Shown here piece by piece: positions 26,145 to 34,274 of a stretch of DNA of 64,000 nucleotides (position 1 is the stretch's first letter; the number at the start of each line of letters is the position of its first letter). Under the pieces are notes generated by a model. It had not been told where the DNA came from and did no database searches. It saw only the letters and a list, made by a program, of their open reading frames with translations. Source of the stretch: Litchfieldia alkalitelluris (lineage in GTDB: Bacteria > Bacillota > Bacilli > Bacillales > Salisediminibacteriaceae). A program made the position numbers and the translations under genes. Location: contig NZ_KZ119600.1 in NCBI RefSeq assembly GCF_002153425.1, positions 1,595,103 through 1,659,102 on the forward strand, in the 5' to 3' direction.

Positions 26145-27515
26145 TTAATGATGGCTGAATCCGGTTAAATATTCAGCGTAATCAAGCAAAAGTCGTATAG
26201 ATGGGAAGCTGTTATTCGAGTGTTGCAGAGAGTCTCCTTTAGAAGGTTTAATATTTACTTCTAAGATCCAGACATGACCGGTCTTGTCGATCATAAAATC
26301 AAAACCTAATTCACCATATAGACCATCTGTTTCCCTATCGATGATCTGGGCACCATGAATTCCAAGTTCATTCATGAAGCGTATTGTATGTTTTGCTTTT
26401 TCTTCAGTCATGAATTCTTTCAAAAGTGTGGATGCTTTTCTCTGCGATCCACCTTGTGCCAAGTTTGAAACAATTTTTCCACCGTCCCCAACTCTTGAAA
26501 CAGTAGAACATGCTTTCCATTCACCAGATATATTTTTTACACATAAAACTCTAAAATCAATTGGCGCATTTGAGTATTCAAGTGTATCAATTTGTGGTTG
26601 GACGATATATCGCCGTTTCCGAACCCTATCCTGTAATATTTCAAAAAGTTGGTAATCTGTTTTTACTTTTTTTGTTTGCCAGCCTTGATCAGTAGGGTAA
26701 GTAATTTTATAGACTCCCTTTTCTTGTTGGACTTTTATAATGCCAGAGCCTTCTTTACCCCAAAAAGGTTTTATAAATATATTTGAGTATCTCGAAAGTA
26801 ACTCATACAGATCATTCTTCCCCTGGAGGTGCTTTGTTTCAGGGAGGTAAGGCTCAATTGTTGGTTCTTTCATAAATAAGGCGTGTGTATCCCATTTATG
26901 CAAAAATCTATCATTGAAATATGGGATATTCATGTCCTTAAGACGTTGGAAAAAATCCTGCCCTTGGGGAGATCTTTCTTGATCCCTACGCCCGATACGA
27001 TTATAGACAACATGGGGTAATGGGAAATTGCCTTTTTTCCATGTGTTGTCATGAAAAGTATAGCCTTCTACGAATGTTCCTTTTACGTCCTTATATGAAA
27101 AAACGAAAAAAGGACAGTATAAGTCAGTGGCTGATTTCCCCATCTCTTCAATATATGGTGTAATGGTACCAAACTGTGGTAGTGAGTCTGTTTGTTGGAT
27201 ATCACCTATTACTACTCCAATGGACGGTCCAAGATGAAACATTTTTTCTTGGTAATCGTAAAAACATTGAAGTCTTTTAACAGATAATAACGATAAGTGT
27301 TCTGCTATCGGAGGTGCCAGTTGAATGGTCGTGTCAGGCAGTGTATCATCAATAAATACTTCCACGTCCTTCGTTAAAAACTGGTACCCTATTTTGCCAA
27401 GCATTTTATGTTCTATATTCCAAATGGAAGAGATTTTTCTTGGCAATACAATTTGATTAGGGTGTAACTGTTCATTCACTTCAAGATGTGAAATATAAAG
27501 CTTGAAGGAAAGCAT
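26145..27515 (-). CDS. YheC/YheD family ATP-grasp protein, long form (1st of 4)
   Basis: A 456-aa protein with the extra N-terminal domain and an ATP-grasp core: KPFWGKEGSGIIKV, DFRVLCVKN and LGFDFMIDKTGHVWILEVNIKPS, the last with N-I-K-P instead of the N-S-K-P of its three paralogs. ATG at 27515 follows GAGGG with 6-nt spacing; the ATG two codons earlier abuts the ribosome site. It heads the minus-strand cluster and is divergent from yheB. Confidence 0.87.
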   Translation of the reverse strand: MLSFKLYISHLEVNEQLHPNQIVLPRKISSIWNIEHKMLGKIGYQFLTKDVEVFIDDTLPDTTIQLAPPIAEHLSLLSVKRLQCFYDYQEKMFHLGPSIGVVIGDIQQTDSLPQFGTITPYIEEMGKSATDLYCPFFVFSYKDVKGTFVEGYTFHDNTWKKGNFPLPHVVYNRIGRRDQERSPQGQDFFQRLKDMNIPYFNDRFLHKWDTHALFMKEPTIEPYLPETKHLQGKNDLYELLSRYSNIFIKPFWGKEGSGIIKVQQEKGVYKITYPTDQGWQTKKVKTDYQLFEILQDRVRKRRYIVQPQIDTLEYSNAPIDFRVLCVKNISGEWKACSTVSRVGDGGKIVSNLAQGGSQRKASTLLKEFMTEEKAKHTIRFMNELGIHGAQIIDRETDGLYGELGFDFMIDKTGHVWILEVNIKPSKGDSLQHSNNSFPSIRLLLDYAEYLTGFSHH

Positions 27516-27649
27516 GGGCATCCCTCTTTATTTTATAGTTGATACTGGTTACATTATAGAAGTAAGACGTTTCATAGGTATTTGTGGATATCGTATCTTA
27601 TGAAGAGACAGTGATAGATGTGCAAACCAACGGAGAAAAGGTGGTTAAC

Positions 27650-28792
27650 ATGGAGTTTCATATTGGCTGGCTTATATTACTTACAATAATCGGAGCAATA
27701 CTAGGTGGGGGGACTAATATTATTGCAATACATATGCTCTTTAGACCTCATCGGGCAATGTATATTGGCTCCTATCAAATTCCTTTCACTCCGGGATTGA
27801 TTCCGAAGCGTAGGAATGAGCTTGCTGTACAATTAGGGAAATTGGTGGAGGAACATCTTGTTACACCAGAAGGAATTCAAAAGCGAATTAATCAAGGCCC
27901 TTTTATGAATGACCTTGAAACAAAGATACAGCAACTCTTACATGATTTTTTGCATCAGGAACTGAGTTTTGATGAATGGTTGAAGACAAACACAAATCGT
28001 TCATGGTCAGTAACAACCATAAAAGATGCTATTCGCAATGGACTTTACAATAAACTAAATGGGATAGCCTTACGCTATCAATCGAAACCTTTGGAAGAGA
28101 TTATACCACCTGAATGGAATAGTCGTTTAGAAGAGTATATCCCACGAATGACGACTACCATCTTAGATAAGGTAGAAGTATACGTGATATCAGATGAGGG
28201 TAGAGGTAAAATTGATGAAATGATCTCTCGATTTTTTGAAACAAGAGGGAGTGTTGGGGGCTTTTTAGGTAGAATGGTCAATCGATCATCTTTAACATCG
28301 ATAATGATTAAAGAATTGACGAAACTTCTACATGAGGACAAAACGAAAGAACTTCTTAATGACTGGTTAAAAAGAGAGTATCATCAATATTTAAAGAAAA
28401 GTCCAGACGAAATATTAGAAAATATAGAAGTTAGTAATAAGGTTGAGAAGATGGTCGACTTGATCTTATCAGAAACCCCAATTATTAGGGATTTAGAACG
28501 TCCAATGAAAGAGTGGGCATATCAATACGAGGACATAATAATTACTAGCATTGTACCGTCCTTTATGAGTGAAGTAACAAAGTTATTAGAAAAACACTTG
28601 AAAAATACAATAAAAAGAATAGGGATCAGAAACATCGTAGAAGAGCAAGTCAATACATTCCCTCTTCAACGACTAGAGACGATACTGATCTTGGTAGCTA
28701 AACGGGAATTAAAGATGATTGCAATCTTAGGTGCCCTTATCGGTGGACTGGTTGGACTTTTTCAAGGTCTATTGATCATGATTGTTTTATAG
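27650..28792 (+). CDS. yheB: YheB, DUF445 family membrane protein
   Basis: A 380-aa protein with an N-terminal membrane segment (GWLILLTIIGAILGGGTNIIAIHML), the conserved PFTPGLIPKRRNELA motif of DUF445, a long helical middle and a C-terminal transmembrane hairpin (MIAILGALIGGLVGLFQGLLIMI). ATG at 27650 follows AAAGGTGG. It is followed by yheA, as in B. subtilis. The role is unknown; B. subtilis YheB has been associated with the forespore/coat. Confidence 0.88.
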   Translation: MEFHIGWLILLTIIGAILGGGTNIIAIHMLFRPHRAMYIGSYQIPFTPGLIPKRRNELAVQLGKLVEEHLVTPEGIQKRINQGPFMNDLETKIQQLLHDFLHQELSFDEWLKTNTNRSWSVTTIKDAIRNGLYNKLNGIALRYQSKPLEEIIPPEWNSRLEEYIPRMTTTILDKVEVYVISDEGRGKIDEMISRFFETRGSVGGFLGRMVNRSSLTSIMIKELTKLLHEDKTKELLNDWLKREYHQYLKKSPDEILENIEVSNKVEKMVDLILSETPIIRDLERPMKEWAYQYEDIIITSIVPSFMSEVTKLLEKHLKNTIKRIGIRNIVEEQVNTFPLQRLETILILVAKRELKMIAILGALIGGLVGLFQGLLIMIVL

Positions 28793-28958
28793 CAAAATAT
28801 TTCATCTAATATTGTGAATATTAGCCTATAAGATGAATTCTGTCGTTTTTTATGTTAAAGTCGTTAGAGAATGTTAACCGTACGTATGTATCGTAATAGT
28901 TACTTGTTTTTACGTTCACCATATTCATGCGTGCAAAAAACTAAGGAGGATTTATAAA

Positions 28959-29309
28959 ATGGCCAACCCTTATGATAAGGCACAAGATTTAGCGAAAGCT
29001 GTTAAAGAAAGTGATGAGTTTACAGCTTTGAAAAACCTTCACGATCAAGTAAATAATGATGAGGTTGCAAAGCGTATGCTAGATAACTTCCGTAATGTTC
29101 AATTGGAGCTTCAGCAAAAACAAATGCAAGGTGAACAAATTACGGAAGAAGAGATTCAACAAGCACAAAAGCAATTTGAATTAGTTCAGCAGCATGAAGC
29201 AATCTCCAAACTAATGGAAGCTGAACAACGTATGAGCCAGTTAATTACTGACTTAAACAAAGCGATTACTGAGCCCCTTGAAGAACTATACGGCGCACAA
29301 GAAGCGTAA
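28959..29309 (+). CDS. yheA: YheA, YlbF/YmcA family protein
   Basis: A 116-aa, all-helical, Gln- and Glu-rich protein (NPYDKAQDLAKAVKESDEF ... EEEIQQAQKQFELVQQHEAI) of the YlbF/YmcA superfamily. AAGGAGG precedes the ATG. YlbF and YmcA proteins form a complex with RNase Y, but YheA itself has no settled role. It lies 166 bp after yheB with its own leader. Confidence 0.9.
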   Translation: MANPYDKAQDLAKAVKESDEFTALKNLHDQVNNDEVAKRMLDNFRNVQLELQQKQMQGEQITEEEIQQAQKQFELVQQHEAISKLMEAEQRMSQLITDLNKAITEPLEELYGAQEA

Positions 29310-29481
29310 AATAACATAAACTGAACGGTCTTGAGGATGTCACTTTCGTGGCATCCTTTTATGTTCCCCTGAAATTAGTCTGTTTACCACTCTTTTGTAC
29401 CTTCTAGGTTCTATTCAAGAAAAAAAGGACATATATGTGTATTACCAATGAACCAAGGATTAATGAAGGGGGATGGCAGCA

Positions 29482-30336
29482 ATGGTATATCGCTTATTAG
29501 CGTTGGACATCGATGGTACCCTATTAAAGTCGAATCATCGGTTAGGAAAGGAAACAAAGGAAGCAATTGATTTTGCTGTGGAAAAAGGAGCATACGTTAC
29601 TCTCGCAACGGGAAGATCATTTCCTTCTGCGAAAAAAATAGCGAAGGCACTTAAACTAGACGACGCTTACTTAATTACTCATGATGGTGGGTTTGTTGCT
29701 TCAGAGGGAGATGAACCTATATATGAAAGGCGAATTGACTCTGATCGTGCTTACCAGTTAGTAGACATTTTAGAAAACTATCATTGTCATATTCGGTTAT
29801 TGCATGAAAAATATGCAATTGGAAATAAAACACGTCAACGTAATTTAATAGCAAGAATGAATATAAGCATGGGAGATCCACTTTTTTATCCTATTAATTT
29901 TGTTGATTCACTTAGTCATCATTTGATTGATCAACCACTTACGGTTCCAAAAATAAAGGCGCAATTTTGGAATGAAAAAGAACGGCAAGATGCGATGGAA
30001 GAAGTTCAAGAGCTCGTTCCACACATAAGACTTACCTCTTCAGGGGAAGGTAGCCTCGACATAACGGATGCATCTGCATCAAAAGCGAAAGGTCTTCAAG
30101 TATTGGGACATAAATTAGGAATTGAACTTAAGGAAATGGTCGCCATAGGGTGCTATGAGAATGATGAAGAAATGCTAGTTCAATCTGGAATTGGTGTTGC
30201 TATGGGACAGTCACCAGAAAGAGTAAAAAGAGTGGCCGATTGGGTAACGCGGTCAAATAATCAAAACGGTGTTGGTTACGCTGTAAGGGAAGTATTCCGT
30301 AAGCAGTTACATCCTGAAGTGTATAAATTAAAATAA
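29482..30336 (+). CDS. Cof-type HAD-family hydrolase
   Basis: A 284-aa haloacid dehalogenase-fold phosphatase. Motif I is LALDIDGTLL (about residues 5-14), motif II ATGRSF (about 44), motif III K in ASKAKGLQV, motif IV region IGCYENDEEML followed by GVAMGQSPERVK. The type-IIB cap lies between motifs II and III. Likely a sugar-phosphate or flavin/nucleotide phosphatase; substrate unassignable. ATG at 29482 is chosen over 29473 because AAGGGGG lies 8 nt before it. Confidence 0.88.
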   Translation: MVYRLLALDIDGTLLKSNHRLGKETKEAIDFAVEKGAYVTLATGRSFPSAKKIAKALKLDDAYLITHDGGFVASEGDEPIYERRIDSDRAYQLVDILENYHCHIRLLHEKYAIGNKTRQRNLIARMNISMGDPLFYPINFVDSLSHHLIDQPLTVPKIKAQFWNEKERQDAMEEVQELVPHIRLTSSGEGSLDITDASASKAKGLQVLGHKLGIELKEMVAIGCYENDEEMLVQSGIGVAMGQSPERVKRVADWVTRSNNQNGVGYAVREVFRKQLHPEVYKLK

Positions 30337-30382
30337 TATTGGGCTCTGAGATGCTTCAACCCACTAACTAACCTATAATAAG

Positions 30383-30418
30383 GACATCAGCAAATAATCA
30401 TTGCTGATGTCTTTTTTT
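30383..30418 (+). terminator. HAD hydrolase gene terminator
   Basis: A perfect 11-bp stem GACATCAGCAA / TTGCTGATGTC with a 7-nt loop is followed by T7. Confidence 0.9.
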
Positions 30419-30497
30419 CATGGCTATATTTATTGACCTTCAAGATGGTGAAAGCTAAACTGAATAGGTGATTAATCATAGAAAGGAATGGCTATTA

Positions 30498-32009
30498 ATG
30501 AATGCTATTCATTTAGTAGGAATTGAAGAAAAATTTCAAAGGGCTTGCGTAAGGTTAGTTCAATTGTTTAATGATGAAGCTAACGTAACCTTCAATGAAC
30601 GTAAACCAACTAGAAAAAAAGAAGTCCTAGAACTTTCAGTAATATTTGATATAGAAGAAACAGATGATAAGACCATTTTTGTTAAGGCTGGTTTATTTCA
30701 AGATAATAGCCCGTTAATTGAAAAAAGTATTACCCTAAGTGCCTTAGAATTTCCAGTGAAAAAAGTAAAAAAACAAGCAGTCCTCTATACGTTATTAACA
30801 CTCTTAGAAGATCATACTGGCATAGAGCAACCTTGGGGGGTATTAACTGGAATTAGGCCTACAAAGCTATATCACTCCATGAGACGATCGGGAAAAACGA
30901 AAGATGAGATTCACGAGGAATTAGAAAAGTTATATCTCCTTCGTCCAGAGAAAATCGAATTATTATCAAAAATAGTAGACCGCCAATTAACAGTAGTACC
31001 AGACCTTGATGAAGTGAGTAAAGAAGTGAGTGTATATATTGGCATCCCATTCTGTCCAACAATGTGTGCATATTGTACTTTCCCAGCTTATGCGATTAAC
31101 GGGAAAAATGGTTCCGTTCCAGAATTTCTAGAAGGACTTCATTATGAATTGGAGAAAACTGGTGAGTGGTTAAGGGAGAATAAAATCAAAGTATCAACCA
31201 TTTATTATGGTGGAGGAACACCTACGAGTATTACTGCTGAGGAAATGGATGCTTTATATGAACATATGTATGAAGTTTTTCCAGGAATGGATCAAATTCG
31301 AGAGCTAACCGTAGAAGCAGGAAGACCGGACACTATTACACCGGAAAAAATAGATGTGTTAAAAAAGTGGAAAGTAGACCGTATCAGTGTGAATCCGCAA
31401 TCATTTACAAATGAAACGCTGAAAGCTATTGGAAGGCATCACTCTGTGGAAGAAACAGTTCATAAATATCATATGGCATATGAACAGGGACTTACTAATA
31501 TAAACATGGATCTTATCATTGGGTTGCCAGGAGAAGGACTAGAAGAATTTCAGCATACATTGGATGTTACTGGAGAGTTACTACCAACCTCCTTAACTGT
31601 TCATACTCTCTCTTACAAGCGCGCTTCTCAAATGACAAAATATAAAGAGAAATACAAAGTAGCTAGCCGTGAAGAAGTACATGAGATGATGAAGCTTGGT
31701 GATACATGGATGGCTGAACATGGCTATGCGCCATATTATTTATACAGGCAAAAAAATATTCTAGGAAATCTTGAAAATGTAGGATATGCTCTTCCTGGTC
31801 ACGAAAGTATTTATAATATAATGATCATGGAAGAAGCGCAGACGATCATTGGACTAGGTTGTGGGGCGGCTAGTAAATGGGTCGATCCAGAGACAGGGAA
31901 AATTGATCGTTTCGCAAATCCGAAAGAGCCACAAGCATATATCGAAAACTTCAAGGATTATACCCATAAAAAACTAGAGGCTTTATCGTTACTATTTAAG
32001 CTCAATTAA
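30498..32009 (+). CDS. hemZ: Oxygen-independent coproporphyrinogen III oxidase-like protein HemZ
   Basis: A radical-SAM protein of 503 aa. The CX3CX2C cluster motif is FCPTMCAYCTFPAY (about residue 180), GGGTPTSI is the SAM-binding glycine motif, and VNPQSF and NMDLIIGLPGE follow. An N-terminal extension of about 165 residues precedes the radical-SAM core, as in B. subtilis HemZ (501 aa). It is predicted to decarboxylate coproporphyrinogen III without oxygen; some relatives have other roles. ATG at 30498 follows AAAGGA. Confidence 0.9.
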   Translation: MNAIHLVGIEEKFQRACVRLVQLFNDEANVTFNERKPTRKKEVLELSVIFDIEETDDKTIFVKAGLFQDNSPLIEKSITLSALEFPVKKVKKQAVLYTLLTLLEDHTGIEQPWGVLTGIRPTKLYHSMRRSGKTKDEIHEELEKLYLLRPEKIELLSKIVDRQLTVVPDLDEVSKEVSVYIGIPFCPTMCAYCTFPAYAINGKNGSVPEFLEGLHYELEKTGEWLRENKIKVSTIYYGGGTPTSITAEEMDALYEHMYEVFPGMDQIRELTVEAGRPDTITPEKIDVLKKWKVDRISVNPQSFTNETLKAIGRHHSVEETVHKYHMAYEQGLTNINMDLIIGLPGEGLEEFQHTLDVTGELLPTSLTVHTLSYKRASQMTKYKEKYKVASREEVHEMMKLGDTWMAEHGYAPYYLYRQKNILGNLENVGYALPGHESIYNIMIMEEAQTIIGLGCGAASKWVDPETGKIDRFANPKEPQAYIENFKDYTHKKLEALSLLFKLN

Positions 32010-32081
32010 AGGGAGATGTTGAGTTGATTCTCAACACCGATGACTTTTATTAAAGTGTTGAATATGAAGGGGGTATGGGTG

Positions 32082-32513
32082 TTGGATGAAAAAATGATTC
32101 GAGACAATTTTGAACGAGCACTGAGTAAACATGAAGAGGGAACAGGACAACTGTTCATGTATTCCTTATTAGACCTTGACATTACCTATGATGAGGAAGG
32201 GGAAAAGGTGAATATCAGTGCCCCTGTATCGGACATCATGTTTAATCCCATTGGTTTTCTTCATGGTGGAATCTTAATGTATATAGCAGATACAGCAATG
32301 GGGCACTTATGTGCAGCCTTTTCAGAAAGGCCGGGGGTTACTCTTGAAGTGAAGACACAGTTCTTTAGAACAACTAGAAAAGGCACTATCCATGCTACAG
32401 CTTACTTTGTGAAAAAAGGGAAGAGCATTCAGTTTGTTGAGTGTCTCCTTGTTGATGACAGAGGCAGGGACCTTGGGAAAGTAACGGCTACTTTCTATTC
32501 ACTGACTGAGTAA
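32082..32513 (+). CDS. PaaI-type hotdog thioesterase family protein
   Basis: A protein of about 143 aa with one hotdog fold. NPIGFLHGGILMYIADTAMGHLC contains the HGG motif and the catalytic-region Asp. The C-terminal strand set VKTQFFRTTRKGTIHATAY and DLGKVTATF is typical of acyl-CoA thioesterases. TTG at 32082 gives the best spacing from AAGGGGG; GTG at 32079 or an upstream ATG are possible. It sits 72 nt after hemZ and is perhaps cotranscribed. Acyl substrate unknown. Confidence 0.82.
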   Translation: MDEKMIRDNFERALSKHEEGTGQLFMYSLLDLDITYDEEGEKVNISAPVSDIMFNPIGFLHGGILMYIADTAMGHLCAAFSERPGVTLEVKTQFFRTTRKGTIHATAYFVKKGKSIQFVECLLVDDRGRDLGKVTATFYSLTE

Positions 32514-32529
32514 GCTATAAAAACATAAA

Positions 32530-32564
32530 AGGGTGGACGCGACAAATTTGTTGCGTCCACCTTT
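32530..32564 (+). terminator. Terminator after the thioesterase gene
   Basis: GGTGGACGCGACAAA pairs with TTTGTTGCGTCCACC (one mismatch) and is followed by TTT. It ends 18-50 nt after the stop. Confidence 0.85.
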
Positions 32565-32648
32565 CCAACTTTATTAATATGTTACTCCCATATTAAAGTA
32601 AGGAAGCTGCTATCGTGATCAAGGCTCTTTATTATTCCTTGTTTTTGT

Positions 32649-32834
32649 TCATTGATGAAAATGTACTAATCCTCCTGAGGAGCGAACAACTCTACTAGGA
32701 TTTTCCAGTGAATTCTCTTCTTCTAATCTCTGAATACCGAGTTCTTTTGCCTGCTTATCATTAGAAGCTTCAAATGTTTCATCTAATAAATGCTTACCTG
32801 TTTTATCATATGCAGTAATAAAATATTTCGCCAT
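32649..32834 (-). CDS. yhzD: YhzD-like protein
   Basis: A 61-aa protein (AKYFITAYDKTGKHLLDETFEASNDKQAKELGIQRL) that I recognise as the YhzD family. ATG at 32834 has AAAGGGGGC upstream; the open frame extends further but without a ribosome site. Function unknown. Position next to yhaO-yhaN matches B. subtilis. Confidence 0.82.
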   Translation of the reverse strand: MAKYFITAYDKTGKHLLDETFEASNDKQAKELGIQRLEEENSLENPSRVVRSSGGLVHFHQ

Positions 32835-33038
32835 TTTAAATGCCCCCTTTAAGATTATCCAATATACATTTATTCTAAATATTCTATCAACTTTTTTCAA
32901 ATATTTTATGTAGTATGCTTGCCCGATTCTCCAGAAAAAGGGAGTTAAGCCAAAATGAAAATTTATAAACATTAGAGCGAACATTCATTCCCTTTTTGTG
33001 GTATAATCACCTCAACAGCTAATGAAAGGATGATCACT

Positions 33039-34274
33039 ATGATCCGATTTATTCATTGTGCAGATATCCATTTAGGAAGGTCCATTCGTTCTCATATGGA
33101 TATGCCAGATGACTTTGTTGAAGCAGTTCAGCAGGCAACATACCTTTCCTTTCAGAGGATCATTGATAAGGCCATTGAATTAAATGTGGACTTTGTTTTA
33201 GTATGTGGAGATTTATTTGATAATGAACACCGTTCCCTAAGGGCGCAGTGGTTTGTAAAAAAACAGGCCGTTAGACTGGCAGAGAGAAATATACCATTAT
33301 ATTTAATACATGGTAACCATGATCCCCTGATAAAAATGAAGCTTCCAATATCAATGCCAGAGAATGTGCATGTTTTTCCAGAAAGTGTACAGGCCATTAA
33401 AAGAAAGTTTCGAGAAGAAGAAGTTTACATATACGGTTTTAGTTATCCAGAGAGAGCTTATAAAGATAATCCAATCCCTCCCTATAAAAAAGAAGGGGAT
33501 GACAAAGCCTATCACATTGGAATGTTGCATGGACAAGAACGTATGCAGCAAGATCACGATCCATATGCCCCATTTAGCCTTGGTGAATTAAAAGAGAAAG
33601 GTTTTGACTATTGGGCTTTAGGCCATATCCATAAAAGACAGATCCTCTCTGAAAAACCTCCTATAGTCTATCCAGGTAATGTTCAAGGGGGGCACAGGAA
33701 GGAAACAGGTTCAAAAGGTGCTTATTATGTTGAGTTAACAAAAACAGATACGAACATGATGTTTATTGGGACTGCTCCTGTTGAGTGGTTAAAAATCCAG
33801 GCGAAAATTGATGGACTCGACTCAATGGAAATGTTCATGGAGCATATTGAAGAGGAAATAAAGAATGAAATAAGTGGAAATCAATATTTTATAGACTTAG
33901 AAGTAATCGGAAAAGGAGTTCTTCATGACCAATTAATAGACTATAAGGATCAACAGGAGTTTATCAGTTTGTTACGAGATGAGCTATCCATTTCCGTGAG
34001 AAATGTTTGGATTGAGAAAATTCATTTCAAAACAATGCCATTCATTGATAGGAAGGAATTAAGTAACCAGGAGCATTTAATGGGTGATGTGGTTCGTATT
34101 GTAGATAGTTTAAAGATGGAGAAAACTGATGAAGCTGCATTAAGACCAGTTTTTTCTCATCCAATACTCAAACAATTCCTTGATCAATTAAGTGAAGTGG
34201 ATAGACAAGAGATATTGGATCAGGCTGAAAATCTGCTTCTAACATCATTAATGGACAATGAGGTGAGAAGATGA
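33039..34274 (+). CDS. yhaO: YhaO, DNA repair metallophosphoesterase (SbcD/Mre11-like)
   Basis: A 411-aa nuclease. Calcineurin-like phosphoesterase motifs in order: HCADIHLG (residues 6-13), CGDLFD (about 50), GNHDP (about 83), HGQER and GHIHKR (about 193). These coordinate two metal ions in Mre11/SbcD nucleases. The C-terminal half would hold capping and partner-binding elements. ATG at 33039 follows AAAGG at 9 nt. The stop overlaps the start of yhaN by 4 bp, so the two are expected to act as a nuclease-ATPase complex. Confidence 0.9.
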   Translation: MIRFIHCADIHLGRSIRSHMDMPDDFVEAVQQATYLSFQRIIDKAIELNVDFVLVCGDLFDNEHRSLRAQWFVKKQAVRLAERNIPLYLIHGNHDPLIKMKLPISMPENVHVFPESVQAIKRKFREEEVYIYGFSYPERAYKDNPIPPYKKEGDDKAYHIGMLHGQERMQQDHDPYAPFSLGELKEKGFDYWALGHIHKRQILSEKPPIVYPGNVQGGHRKETGSKGAYYVELTKTDTNMMFIGTAPVEWLKIQAKIDGLDSMEMFMEHIEEEIKNEISGNQYFIDLEVIGKGVLHDQLIDYKDQQEFISLLRDELSISVRNVWIEKIHFKTMPFIDRKELSNQEHLMGDVVRIVDSLKMEKTDEAALRPVFSHPILKQFLDQLSEVDRQEILDQAENLLLTSLMDNEVRR

